Origin: a bacterium
Lineage (GTDB): Bacteria; Desulfobacterota; Binatia; HRBIN30; CADEER01
Assembly (NCBI GenBank): GCA_030430165.1
Contig: JAUIGL010000021.1
Location: 1 to 64,000 of the forward strand
DNA length: 64,000 bases
Reading direction: 5' to 3'
The translations under genes and the position numbers were made by a program. Shown piece after piece: positions 25,960 through 33,970 of the stretch. How positions within the stretch are numbered: position 1 is the stretch's first letter; every line of letters begins with the position of its first letter. The notes beneath the pieces were generated by a model, which worked only from the letters and a program-made list of their open reading frames with translations, did no database searches and was not told the origin of the DNA.

Positions 25960-27144
25960 TCACGCGTCGGGTGTCGGCGGCTTGCGCAGGAACGCCGGGG
26001 TGAAGAAAGCCAGCCAAGCGGCGGAGCCGACCAGCCAGAAGGCTGCCGCCCAGGCGAGGTGCTCGAAGTAGGCGTCGGAGACGTCGGCGGCGAGCCGACC
26101 GGCGAGCGCGAGGGCCAGCGTGACGGAGATGGCGACGATCGGCCACGGGCGACCGAGTGCGAGCGCGTCCATGCCGAGGTGGCTGAGCGAGACGTGACTG
26201 GCGACGCCGAACGCCATCAGCCCGAAGCCGCCGATGAAGGTGATGTGCAGAGCGGCGACGCGCAGGTCCGGCACCAGCGCCGAGACGAGGAGCCCGAGCG
26301 GGATCATCCAGGTCGACAGCCACACCAGCCGGCGGTGCAGCCCCGGCTTGGCCGGCAGCCGCAGCGAGTGTCCGCCGATGGCCAGGCCGAGCGTGACTAC
26401 GACGGCTCGCACAACCGGCGCCAGCGTGTTCAGCCCGGACTGCTCGAGCGCCAGGCTGAGGAAGATGCCGATGCCGGCGGCGGCGTAGAGGCCGGCCTTG
26501 GCGGTCTCGCGAGGCGACGATCCGAGGTCTGGTGGCGGTGGGTATCCCGACATCAGCGGCAGGATGAGACTGCCGACGCCGACCACGAGACAAAGGAATA
26601 CACCTTGCTCGACCAGCAGCTTGCCGAGACTCATCGACCAAAAACCCTGCGCCTGCTCGGCGGCGATCAAGGCGGCGCCGATCAGTCCGTGGGCGACCGC
26701 GATCGGAATCAGCACGAAAGCCGCCGGCGGCTTGCGTCCGGCGGCGGCGCCGAGAAAACGGCGCACCGCGAATTGTATCAGAACCAGGAAGATCGCGGCG
26801 TAGCCGAGCTGCGCCACTCGCCAGCTCTCCAGTGTAGATCCGGCAGTGGTGACGACCAGGCCGGCGGTGATGATTGCCATCTCGGCGTACGACGGCGGCT
26901 CGGAGCGCGTGCGCCGGGGCAGCGCCGTCAGCAGGAAGCCGACCGCGAATGCCATCAGGAAGCCCTGCGTTTGGATCAGGCCGTGCAACTCGCACGAGTA
27001 GGTCGAGGTGACGCCGAGGCCGTACGACAGCCAGTGGCCGACGCCGACCCAGGATACGAGGACGCCGAGAAAGAAGAAGAACCGGAACGGCTCGTTGCGC
27101 AGCACCGGGCCGGGTGGCGCTTGGAAAGACTGCTCGGTTTCCAT
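25960..27144 (-). CDS. NnrS family membrane protein
   Basis: 394 residues with about twelve hydrophobic segments throughout. It has the NnrS pattern: N-terminal NEPFRFFFFLGVL, then CELHG, FLLTALPRRTR, and late HITFIGGFGLMAFGVASHVSLSH with conserved His. NnrS is a haem- and copper-containing membrane protein linked to nitrosative-stress tolerance in other bacteria (family knowledge). No nitric oxide reductase genes are seen nearby. It starts 19 bp downstream of the PHP-domain gene's stop, so it might share that transcript. Confidence 0.85.
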   Translation of the reverse strand: METEQSFQAPPGPVLRNEPFRFFFFLGVLVSWVGVGHWLSYGLGVTSTYSCELHGLIQTQGFLMAFAVGFLLTALPRRTRSEPPSYAEMAIITAGLVVTTAGSTLESWRVAQLGYAAIFLVLIQFAVRRFLGAAAGRKPPAAFVLIPIAVAHGLIGAALIAAEQAQGFWSMSLGKLLVEQGVFLCLVVGVGSLILPLMSGYPPPPDLGSSPRETAKAGLYAAAGIGIFLSLALEQSGLNTLAPVVRAVVVTLGLAIGGHSLRLPAKPGLHRRLVWLSTWMIPLGLLVSALVPDLRVAALHITFIGGFGLMAFGVASHVSLSHLGMDALALGRPWPIVAISVTLALALAGRLAADVSDAYFEHLAWAAAFWLVGSAAWLAFFTPAFLRKPPTPDA

Positions 27145-27163
27145 GCTCGATCTACCGGCGACT

Positions 27164-28921
27164 CTACTCGGGACGACACTCGACGGTAAGCGTGTCTAGG
27201 TCCTGGGTCTGCCCAGCCGCGGTGACGATCTCGAAGATCTTGGTCTCGCCGGCGGGCACGCGCAGGCGGGACAGCGGCGAGCACGGATTCTTGTCGTCCG
27301 ACGTGTGCGCTGCCTGAAAGATCGCTTGCAGCGTGCGCCGGTTTTCCCAGTCGGCGCTGCGTCGCGGGGTGTCGTCGGCGGGTTGGACGACCTCGAACGC
27401 GGACGCGCGCTGCGGCGTGCAGCCGGGGCGCCGGCTGTCCTCGACGCGGAAGCACAAGCCGAGCTCGATCAGGCACTCGCCGCTGGTTTCGCCGGCGTCG
27501 CAGCTGGGGTCGCCATCGCTGCAGGTGACCGTGCCGGCGGCGAGATCCCAGCCGGCCGCCGCAGCGTCTTCGGGCGCCAGGAACTCGGCCAGGCAATCGT
27601 TTGCGGCGAACCCCCCGGCGCCGGGTGCGAGCCGGCTCTCGAGGCAAGTCGGTTGATCGGCCGGACACGGGGCGTCGATCCAGATCGGCGAGGTCCAGGC
27701 GCGACCGCCGTCACTTTGCTCGATCCTCGCGTAGACGAAGGTGCTCGGGTCGCGCAGCACGAATTCGATCTCGGCCTCGCAGTCGACGCTCTCGCAGGTC
27801 GTCTGATCGATCACGACGCCGTTCTTGACCAGCTCGATGGTTACCGGCGCCGCCGTCGCGGTGACGCGGATATCGGCGGTCTCGGCGAGCCCGAGTCGGC
27901 TGGTGCGCGCCGCACCCATCGGCGCTCCTTCGATCTCCATGTCGGCGACGATGCGCTCGCCGGTAGTGGCAAAGCAGCGCCGTTGGCGCAGCGCGCCGAG
28001 CAGTGCGTCGCGGGTGAGCTCTGCCGCGTGGCAACCGGTGATGCCCTTGCCGATCAGGGGATCGGCCCGGTCGGTTCTGTGGTCGTCGGAAACGCCGACC
28101 AGGCCGAAGCGGAAGCCGGCGCGCAGAGCCCAGAGGGTGCCGCTGAAGCCGATTTCGAGATCGCTCGATGCGGCGTTCCAGACTTCGACGTTGGTGGTCA
28201 CGGTGTCGTCGACCATCGACCAGTCGGGGAGGAACACGTCTTTCGGATGGTTGACGTGCGCCGCCGCGGCGCCGGCTTGGATCAGTCCGCGGTAGGCGTC
28301 GTTGAACTGAAACCCCTCGATGCAGTCGCAGAACTGCACGTCGTCGCTGCGGTAGACGATGTTCATGTGCCAACGATGGGTCCACTCGATCGCCGAGAAG
28401 GCGACGAAGGAGCCGGGATCGTCGAAGCTCGCGGCGGTAGGTCTGATCTCGTCCCACTCTTCTTGGGTGAGGAAGCTGTCGTGGTCGGACAGCGCCATGA
28501 AATCGAGACCGATCTGATCGCGCGCGGTGGTGAAGACGTCGGCGGGGCTGGCGTTGCCGGTGATGTCGGGCATCGACAGCATCGAGTGTACGTGCAGGTC
28601 GCCGTAGAAGACCTCGGTGGTGGTGGTCGGCGTGCCGGTTGGTTGCGGCTGGGTTGGCGTCGGCGTCGGCCCGGGGCAGCCGTCCAGCGCGTAGTTCACC
28701 GCGCGTACCAGACTGCTGACGGTGACCGTGCCGGAGCCGTCGTCGAAGGCTGGGCAGTTCGACAGTGGTGTCGTCCCGAGAGCGATGTTGACTCCGCGCA
28801 CCAGCTCGCTGACGCTGACCCGGCCGTCGCCGTCGCAGTCGCCGAGGCATTGGCCGTACGCGGCCCCAGAGCCGAGGAACAAGCTCAGCAGTGCACCTTG
28901 GAGAAGCCCGATTGCGCGCAT
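27164..28921 (-). CDS. Secreted PHP-domain protein with dockerin-like EF-hand module
   Basis: 585 residues. After the signal peptide (to ~23) comes CLGDCDGDGRVSVSELVRGV and a second, matching half ending VNYALDGCPG, a duplicated calcium-binding, dockerin-like module. A Pro/Thr linker follows, then a PHP/DUF3604-type domain with YGDLHVHS (HxH metal ligands), ALSDHDSF, and AHVNHPKD. PHP domains bind two or three metals and hydrolyse phosphoesters. The same EF-hand module occurs at the C-terminus of the metalloprotease at 62759. Several Cys in the C-terminal part suggest disulphides, consistent with secretion. Confidence 0.85.
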   Translation of the reverse strand: MRAIGLLQGALLSLFLGSGAAYGQCLGDCDGDGRVSVSELVRGVNIALGTTPLSNCPAFDDGSGTVTVSSLVRAVNYALDGCPGPTPTPTQPQPTGTPTTTTEVFYGDLHVHSMLSMPDITGNASPADVFTTARDQIGLDFMALSDHDSFLTQEEWDEIRPTAASFDDPGSFVAFSAIEWTHRWHMNIVYRSDDVQFCDCIEGFQFNDAYRGLIQAGAAAAHVNHPKDVFLPDWSMVDDTVTTNVEVWNAASSDLEIGFSGTLWALRAGFRFGLVGVSDDHRTDRADPLIGKGITGCHAAELTRDALLGALRQRRCFATTGERIVADMEIEGAPMGAARTSRLGLAETADIRVTATAAPVTIELVKNGVVIDQTTCESVDCEAEIEFVLRDPSTFVYARIEQSDGGRAWTSPIWIDAPCPADQPTCLESRLAPGAGGFAANDCLAEFLAPEDAAAAGWDLAAGTVTCSDGDPSCDAGETSGECLIELGLCFRVEDSRRPGCTPQRASAFEVVQPADDTPRRSADWENRRTLQAIFQAAHTSDDKNPCSPLSRLRVPAGETKIFEIVTAAGQTQDLDTLTVECRPE

Positions 28922-28962
28922 TGTGAAAACCTAGCGCCGCCGCCGACCGTGGTCCAGGAGCG

Positions 28963-30414
28963 TCAGAAGGCGAGTTGGCCGCGGAACTGGAAAATGTTGA
29001 TGCCTTCGGCGACGCTTCGCACCTCGCTCGAATTGTCGGTGTCGACGATGCGCGACCACTCGAACATGAAGCGCACGATCGGGTTGAGGTACCAGTTCAT
29101 GCCGAGGGTGAAGACCTTCTCTCGCCCGCCCCGAAGAGTGCCGTCGTTCAAGTTGATGCCGGCGATTCGGGTTGCCAGCTCCCACGCACCCCACCCGCCG
29201 TCCAAAGTCACGTTGTGGCGCGGCGTGATCCTTTTGAATTCGCCGGCGTTCATGCGGTAGGAATCCTGGCGCCGCTCGCCGGTCAGAATCCAGGTGCCGG
29301 CGACGCGCCAGCTGTTGAAGTTGAGATCCGACAGGCCGAGCCCGCGGTCGAAGTAGGCTTCGTTGAACTCGGCGATTACCGCGGTTGGGCCGTAGGCAAT
29401 CGCCGTCTCGGCACCGACCAGTACGACATTGTGCACGTGCTCGAGCTCGCCGGTGTCGACGATGGTCAAGTTCGAAAGGTGGGTGGTTTCGTCGCGGATA
29501 CGGACCGGCTGGCTGCTCGCCGGCGAACGGTAGGCGGCGCGAGCGGCGAGGTGGATGCCGAAGTTCTTGGTGCGGTAGGGGTCGAACACGAACCGTCCGG
29601 TGGTTCCCCAGCCTTCCACGTCTTCTTTGTTCGGCTCGACGCTTTCGCCGAAGACGCCGGTGGCGAAGAACCAGTTCTTGCCGGAGAACTCGGCGCGCAG
29701 GCCGAGGGCGCGATCGACGAACGGGATGATCAGGAAATTGTCGATCGAGCGCTCGATGAACGGGATGTCGTTCGAGCTCATCTCGACCGAGAGACTGTAG
29801 GGTTGTTTGACGTGGCCGAGGAAGAGCTTGGTGTGCGGGAACCCGTTGAAGCCGAACCAGAAATCCTTGACCGCGACCTCGTTGTCGGCGAAGTCGACCT
29901 CTCCGGTCCAGGCCCAGTGGTCGTAGAAGGTGCCGGCGAGCAGGAAGCGGGCGCGCCGGATCTCGACGCCGTTGGTCGGCTTGTCGTCTTCCGGCAGATC
30001 GCCGTCGTTGGTGTGCGTGCTCGCCTCTAGATGGAGGCGACCGCTGATGGTCATCGAGAATCGCTCGTCCTCGCTCGATACGACCAGGCCGCGGTTGCCC
30101 AGCCGGGTGCGCACCCAGTCGGCGGGCGGCGGGGTCGGCTCGGCGGCCGCCCGCGTTTCGCCGCTGGGCGGAGCGGCATCGGCTTGCGGGGCTGGCTCGG
30201 GCGGCGCCGCGGCCGGGTCGGGCTCTTCCTGCGCGGCGTTGTCGTCCGGCTCCATCAACCGGTCGTATTGCTCCTTGGTGATTGCCCCGTTCTCGAGCAG
30301 GGTGCGCAACAGCTCCTCGTCGCGGGCTTGTGAGACGCCACCCAGCGTCGAGACCAGGAACGCGGCTGCCGAGATGCAGAGCCAAACCGACCGTTGCAGC
30401 GATCCTCGCATCAT
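28963..30414 (-). CDS. Phosphate-selective porin (OprP/OprO type) outer-membrane channel
   Basis: About 483 residues from the ATG pair at 30414/30411, preceded by GGAGAGG; the open frame goes on upstream but without a signal peptide. Signal peptide to ~30, then a short helical N-terminal element (EELLRTLLENGAITKEQYDRLM) typical of these porins, an acidic Pro/Ala-rich linker, and a long beta-strand-rich barrel with alternating aromatics that ends in phenylalanine (QFRGQLAF), the outer-membrane signature. Expected role: passive uptake of anions such as phosphate. Residue-level selectivity cannot be judged. It lies upstream of the PHP-domain gene (41-bp gap), which makes a phosphate-scavenging pairing possible. 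Confidence 0.88.
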   Translation of the reverse strand: MMRGSLQRSVWLCISAAAFLVSTLGGVSQARDEELLRTLLENGAITKEQYDRLMEPDDNAAQEEPDPAAAPPEPAPQADAAPPSGETRAAAEPTPPPADWVRTRLGNRGLVVSSEDERFSMTISGRLHLEASTHTNDGDLPEDDKPTNGVEIRRARFLLAGTFYDHWAWTGEVDFADNEVAVKDFWFGFNGFPHTKLFLGHVKQPYSLSVEMSSNDIPFIERSIDNFLIIPFVDRALGLRAEFSGKNWFFATGVFGESVEPNKEDVEGWGTTGRFVFDPYRTKNFGIHLAARAAYRSPASSQPVRIRDETTHLSNLTIVDTGELEHVHNVVLVGAETAIAYGPTAVIAEFNEAYFDRGLGLSDLNFNSWRVAGTWILTGERRQDSYRMNAGEFKRITPRHNVTLDGGWGAWELATRIAGINLNDGTLRGGREKVFTLGMNWYLNPIVRFMFEWSRIVDTDNSSEVRSVAEGINIFQFRGQLAF

Positions 30415-30650
30415 CACCTCTCCCCCTTCTCTTCGTCGACCGCTGGCCACGGGTGAAGGTTCGGCGCATGCCGTCTCCCGCGATCTCGAAGCGCTCGCAG
30501 GAGAGACATCCCACCCCTTCACCGTCGCCAGTTTGGCAGCGGCGGCCCTATTTGGAGACCCCCATCTCCTCGTGTTTCACGCAGGCGTATATCGATTTGC
30601 AACGGCGAGGACAATTGTCGCGCTGGCCATCGCTCAGGCCCACCAACGCA

Positions 30651-30684
30651 AACGGGCGCCGGCGACTACGCGCCGGCGCCCGTT
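30651..30684 (-). terminator. Strong hairpin after the MddA-like gene
   Basis: AACGGGCGCCGGCG (30651-30664) pairs perfectly with CGCCGGCGCCCGTT (30671-30684) around a 6-nt loop, 29 bp beyond the stop at 30713. A 14-bp GC stem in this position fits a terminator, though no U-run follows. Confidence 0.6.
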
Positions 30685-30712
30685 GCGAGAGGCGGCCTTC
30701 AGCTTGGGGGGG

Positions 30713-31471
30713 TCAGGCCGCGCTTTCGGCAGGTTCGCCTTGGGGGGTGCGAACGGGGACCAGCATCGGCACGTTGCGTTTGTAATCGCGGTAGTGGTTG
30801 CCGAAGGTTGCCTCGAGGTCGCGCTCCTCGAGTTGGATGGCGATCAGGATGTAGGCGGTGGTGGCGACGGCGAAGAGCAGATGCGAAACGGTCATCGTCG
30901 GGGTGGCCCAGAATAGGGTGATCCAACCGACGTACAGAGGGTGGCGAACGATCTTGTAGGGGCCGGGGACGCGAAACGGCAGCTGGGTGTAGGGCTTGCC
31001 GAGCAGGTAGAGAGTGACCTGGCGCAGGCCGAACAGATCGAAGTGGTTGATGGCGAAGGTGGTGCCGACGACCATCGCCCAGCCCAGGGTGTAGACGCCG
31101 AGCATCGCCGCGCGCGCGGTCGGATCTTCGATCGTCCACACCGTGCCGCCGATCGGTTGCCACTGCCAGCACAGGAGCAGGATGGCGAGGTTGGAAAAGA
31201 GCACGTAGGTGCTGCGTTCGACCGGAACCGGTACCAGCTTGGTCCACCACCGCTTGAAGGCCGGTCGGGCCATCACGCTGTGCTGCAGCGCGAACACCGT
31301 GAGCAGCGCGGTATTCACCAGCAGTGCCCAGCCGAGCGGGCTGGTCGGCGGCGAGTCGATGGTTCGCTCGAACACCAGGTTGCCGAGGAAGCAGTAGGCT
31401 ACCCCGGCGGTCGCCAGAAACATCAGGTAGCAGGTCGCTCCGTAGAGAAATGCTGCGATTCGTTGGGCCAT
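30713..31471 (-). CDS. mddA: Methanethiol S-methyltransferase-like membrane protein (MddA/NnrU family)
   Basis: 252 residues from ATG 31471 (AAAGGAA just upstream); the upstream extension to 31711 is not credible coding. Five to six hydrophobic segments are visible. Motifs are FALQHSVMARPAFKRWW, the family's RHPLYVGW and a C-terminal LEERDLEATFGNHYRDYKRNVPMLVP, as in isoprenylcysteine-methyltransferase-like MddA, which methylates methanethiol to dimethyl sulfide with SAM. NnrU/MddA-like homologues are functionally mixed, so the substrate is an assignment by similarity. It diverges from the hxs operon across a 287-bp gap in which I see no clear element. Confidence 0.82.
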   Translation of the reverse strand: MAQRIAAFLYGATCYLMFLATAGVAYCFLGNLVFERTIDSPPTSPLGWALLVNTALLTVFALQHSVMARPAFKRWWTKLVPVPVERSTYVLFSNLAILLLCWQWQPIGGTVWTIEDPTARAAMLGVYTLGWAMVVGTTFAINHFDLFGLRQVTLYLLGKPYTQLPFRVPGPYKIVRHPLYVGWITLFWATPTMTVSHLLFAVATTAYILIAIQLEERDLEATFGNHYRDYKRNVPMLVPVRTPQGEPAESAA

Positions 31472-31758
31472 GGTTCCTTTTCCCCTCTCCATTGTTGAGA
31501 ATTTGGGTTCTCGGCAGCGGCCGAGCTCGGTCTGTCTGGTCCCTGGAGAGAGCGAATGCCGTGCCAAGCCTACCGAGGGCGTGGTGCCTGAGGCTCGATT
31601 TGCTGCCGCCGGGCGGCTGCTCAAGGAAGTTGGCAGGTGCCCGCGTTCGCGGTTGGCAGGGCGGTTCGTCTGCGTTTGGCCCTTGAAGCTCGCCGGCGGG
31701 ACGGGGCACAATGGCGGATGCCCGATGACCGGGCCGAAACAGGGGGCAACCGCACAGT

Positions 31759-32187
31759 ATGGCTCAATCGCAAATCGAACAGCTCGATCCGGCTTCCTCG
31801 ACGCTCGTGCTCTCGCTCGACGTCGATCTCTATTCGCGCGACGTTCTCTACGCCGCGGCGTATGTTTTCATCGATCGAGCCTACATCCTGCTCGACCGCG
31901 ACGCGGATCGTTATATGGTGCGGATGCGCGCCAAGCAGAAGATGCCCGACGAGACCATGCGGGCGATGGCGGGCGAGTTCGAGAACGAGCTGCTCGCCCA
32001 GGCGCTGCGCGAGCAGGTGGGCAAGGCCAACCAGGCGATCATCGAAGGGATCACCGCGCTCGCCATCAGCGGCGCCACCGCCGTCGCCGAGTCGCACGCG
32101 GACGGTCCCGGTCTCGACGGTTTCGTCGACGACCCGAAGGGACTGGGCGCGCCGTGGCAGAACAAGGAAGAGGCGCCCGAGGGATGA
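31759..32187 (+). CDS. hxsD: HxsD-like protein of the His-Xaa-Ser system
   Basis: 142 residues. The N-terminal half (SLDVDLYSRDVLYAAAYVFIDRAYILLDRD, read in two parts) and the following GEFENELLAQALREQVGKAN segment match the HxsD pattern, including a variant of its LLNDYxLRE signature; HxsD is a small conserved member of HXS cassettes and resembles leader-binding RRE-type proteins (family knowledge; binding role is inference). The C-terminal ~30 residues after ISGATAVAE are a longer tail than usual. It is the first gene of a tight operon: its stop overlaps the start of the next gene (ATGA). No strong ribosome site is visible before ATG 31759. Confidence 0.85.
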   Translation: MAQSQIEQLDPASSTLVLSLDVDLYSRDVLYAAAYVFIDRAYILLDRDADRYMVRMRAKQKMPDETMRAMAGEFENELLAQALREQVGKANQAIIEGITALAISGATAVAESHADGPGLDGFVDDPKGLGAPWQNKEEAPEG

Positions 32188-32432
32188 GCGCGGCGCAGGC
32201 GGCGGGCGCGGCGGCTACCGTCCGTTTTCACAAGGAGCTCTACGACGAGCAGGCGATCGCCGACGCGACCGCGACCTTCGCCGACTACGCCCGCTTCGGC
32301 GTGCGCGGCGAGGGCGATCACTTCGTCGTCGACATCAGCGACCTGGACAGCGAGATCGAGGGCGACATCGTTGCCGAGTTCTGCAACTTCGCTCTCGCCA
32401 ACTCGGCGGCGCTACGGAGAAACGATGGGTGA
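32184..32432 (+). CDS. Second, short HxsD-like protein
   Basis: 82 residues. VRFHKELYDEQAIADA, a middle VDISDLDSEI and AEFCNFALANSAA follow the same fold pattern as HxsD (beta strand, LY-x-AI helix, strand, then EF-N-L helix). It stops before the LxxALRE region and contains one Cys in the EFCNF position. It overlaps the HxsD stop (ATGA) and itself overlaps the HxsB start by 8 bp, so translation of all three is coupled. Probably a duplicated leader-recognition subunit that might serve a different enzyme or form a heteromer with HxsD (inference). Confidence 0.75.
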   Translation: MSAAQAAGAAATVRFHKELYDEQAIADATATFADYARFGVRGEGDHFVVDISDLDSEIEGDIVAEFCNFALANSAALRRNDG

Positions 32433-33963
32433 TACGATGCTCGAGACTCGCGCGGCGAACCTGCCCAAGGGCAGCCAGGTCGCCCTTGCCGAGCTGACCG
32501 ACCCGGCTGAGTGGAAGCCGGACTTCGCGGTCCCCTTCAACCAGCGGACGATCGGCGGCAAGATCGTCATCAGCAACGACTTCGGCGACTGGCTGTTCCT
32601 GACGCAGGAGGAGTTCCGCGATTTCGTCGAGGGCCGACCGCAGCCCGGCGAGCCGCTTTACGAGAAGCTCAAGCGGGCGAATTTCGTCGCCTCGGAGATC
32701 GATTTCCTCGATCAATCCCTGCGCTGGCGGCGCAAGAAGGAATATCTCTTCTACGGACCGACTCTGCACGCCTTCGTTCTGACTCACCGCTGCAACCACG
32801 GCTGCCAGTACTGTCACAGCTCGATCGTCGGCATGGACCGGATGGACACCGACATGTCGATCGAAACCGCCGAGAAAGGGGTCGATCTGGCCTTTCAGAC
32901 GACGGCGCACGGGCTGACGATCGAGTTCCAGGGCGGTGAGCCGACCGCCAACTGGGACGTGCTGCGACACATCGTCGAGTACGCGCGCGAGAAGAACAAG
33001 ACGGCGAAGAAGATCCTGTCGTTCGCGCTGGTCACCAACTTGTCGTTGATGGACGACGAGAAGCTCGAGTTCCTTCTCGATCGTCACGTGCAGATCTGCA
33101 CCAGCCTCGACGGGCCCGAGGACCTGCACAACCAGATCCGGATTTTCCGCGACGGCAACAGCCACCAGACGCTGCTGACCTGGATGAAGAAGATCAACCA
33201 GCGCTACGTCGACATGGGGCTCGATCCGAACCAGTATCGAGTCGAGGCGCTGCCGACGATCACCAGGCCCAGCCTGACCCGTTGGAAGGAGATCGTCGAC
33301 ACCTTCGTCGAGGTCGGCTGCCGCGCCGTGTTCCTGCGCAAGCTCGACCCGTTCGGGTTCGCGGCCAAGAGCGCCAAGACGCTCGGCTACTCGATGGACG
33401 AGTTCCTCGAGTTCTACGCCAACGCCGTCGACTACATCATCGAGCTCAACCGGCAGGGCGTGCAGGTGATGGAGCGTCACGCGGCGATCATGCTCAACAA
33501 GATTCTCGCCGACGACGAGCCGAACTACCTCGACTTGCGGATTCCGGGCGGGGCGTGCATCGGTCAGCTCGGCTATGCCCCCGACGGCAGCATCTACTCG
33601 TCGGACGAAGGCCGCTTCGTCGCTTCGATGGGCGACGACATGTTTCGCATCGGCAGCGTCGACGACAGCTACCAGGATCTGATGGGCGGCGCGGCGACCC
33701 GCGCTCTGGTGATGGCCGGGCTCAACGACGGCCACCCCGATTGCGTGTCGTGTGTCTACAAGCCGTGGTGCGGCCAGCAGGTCGAGTACAACTACAAGAC
33801 CCAGGGCAGCCTGCACGGTCACATGCGCGATTCGACCTGGTGCAAGAAGCACAAGTCCATCTTCGACTACCTGATGCACAAGCTCGAGGCGGCCGACGAG
33901 AAGGACATGGAGATGTTCCGCTTGTGGACCACCAACCGCACCCTCGACCACTTCATCGTCTGA
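32425..33963 (+). CDS. hxsB: His-Xaa-Ser system radical SAM maturase HxsB
   Basis: 512 residues from ATG 32425, eight bases within the previous gene, GGAG just upstream. The N-terminal region has the HxsB-type GKIVISNDFGDWLFLTQEEF. The radical SAM motif CNHGCQYC is at 123-130, followed by EFQGGEPTANW. The C-terminal SPASM-type region has GGACIGQLGYAPDGSIYSSDEG, CVSCVYKPWCGQQ and STWC-KKH, placing several Cys for auxiliary Fe-S clusters. In known HXS cassettes HxsB works with HxsC and HxsD on the His-Xaa-Ser peptide; here no HxsC gene is adjacent. The chemistry it performs on SHG repeats is not deducible from sequence. Confidence 0.9.
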   Translation: MGDTMLETRAANLPKGSQVALAELTDPAEWKPDFAVPFNQRTIGGKIVISNDFGDWLFLTQEEFRDFVEGRPQPGEPLYEKLKRANFVASEIDFLDQSLRWRRKKEYLFYGPTLHAFVLTHRCNHGCQYCHSSIVGMDRMDTDMSIETAEKGVDLAFQTTAHGLTIEFQGGEPTANWDVLRHIVEYAREKNKTAKKILSFALVTNLSLMDDEKLEFLLDRHVQICTSLDGPEDLHNQIRIFRDGNSHQTLLTWMKKINQRYVDMGLDPNQYRVEALPTITRPSLTRWKEIVDTFVEVGCRAVFLRKLDPFGFAAKSAKTLGYSMDEFLEFYANAVDYIIELNRQGVQVMERHAAIMLNKILADDEPNYLDLRIPGGACIGQLGYAPDGSIYSSDEGRFVASMGDDMFRIGSVDDSYQDLMGGAATRALVMAGLNDGHPDCVSCVYKPWCGQQVEYNYKTQGSLHGHMRDSTWCKKHKSIFDYLMHKLEAADEKDMEMFRLWTTNRTLDHFIV

Positions 33964-33970
33964 GGTTGCG

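Noticed and set aside
27164..28921. Cellulosome interpretation from the dockerin-like module
   Set aside because: No cohesin or glycoside hydrolase genes are visible; the module also occurs generally in secreted proteins of such lineages.
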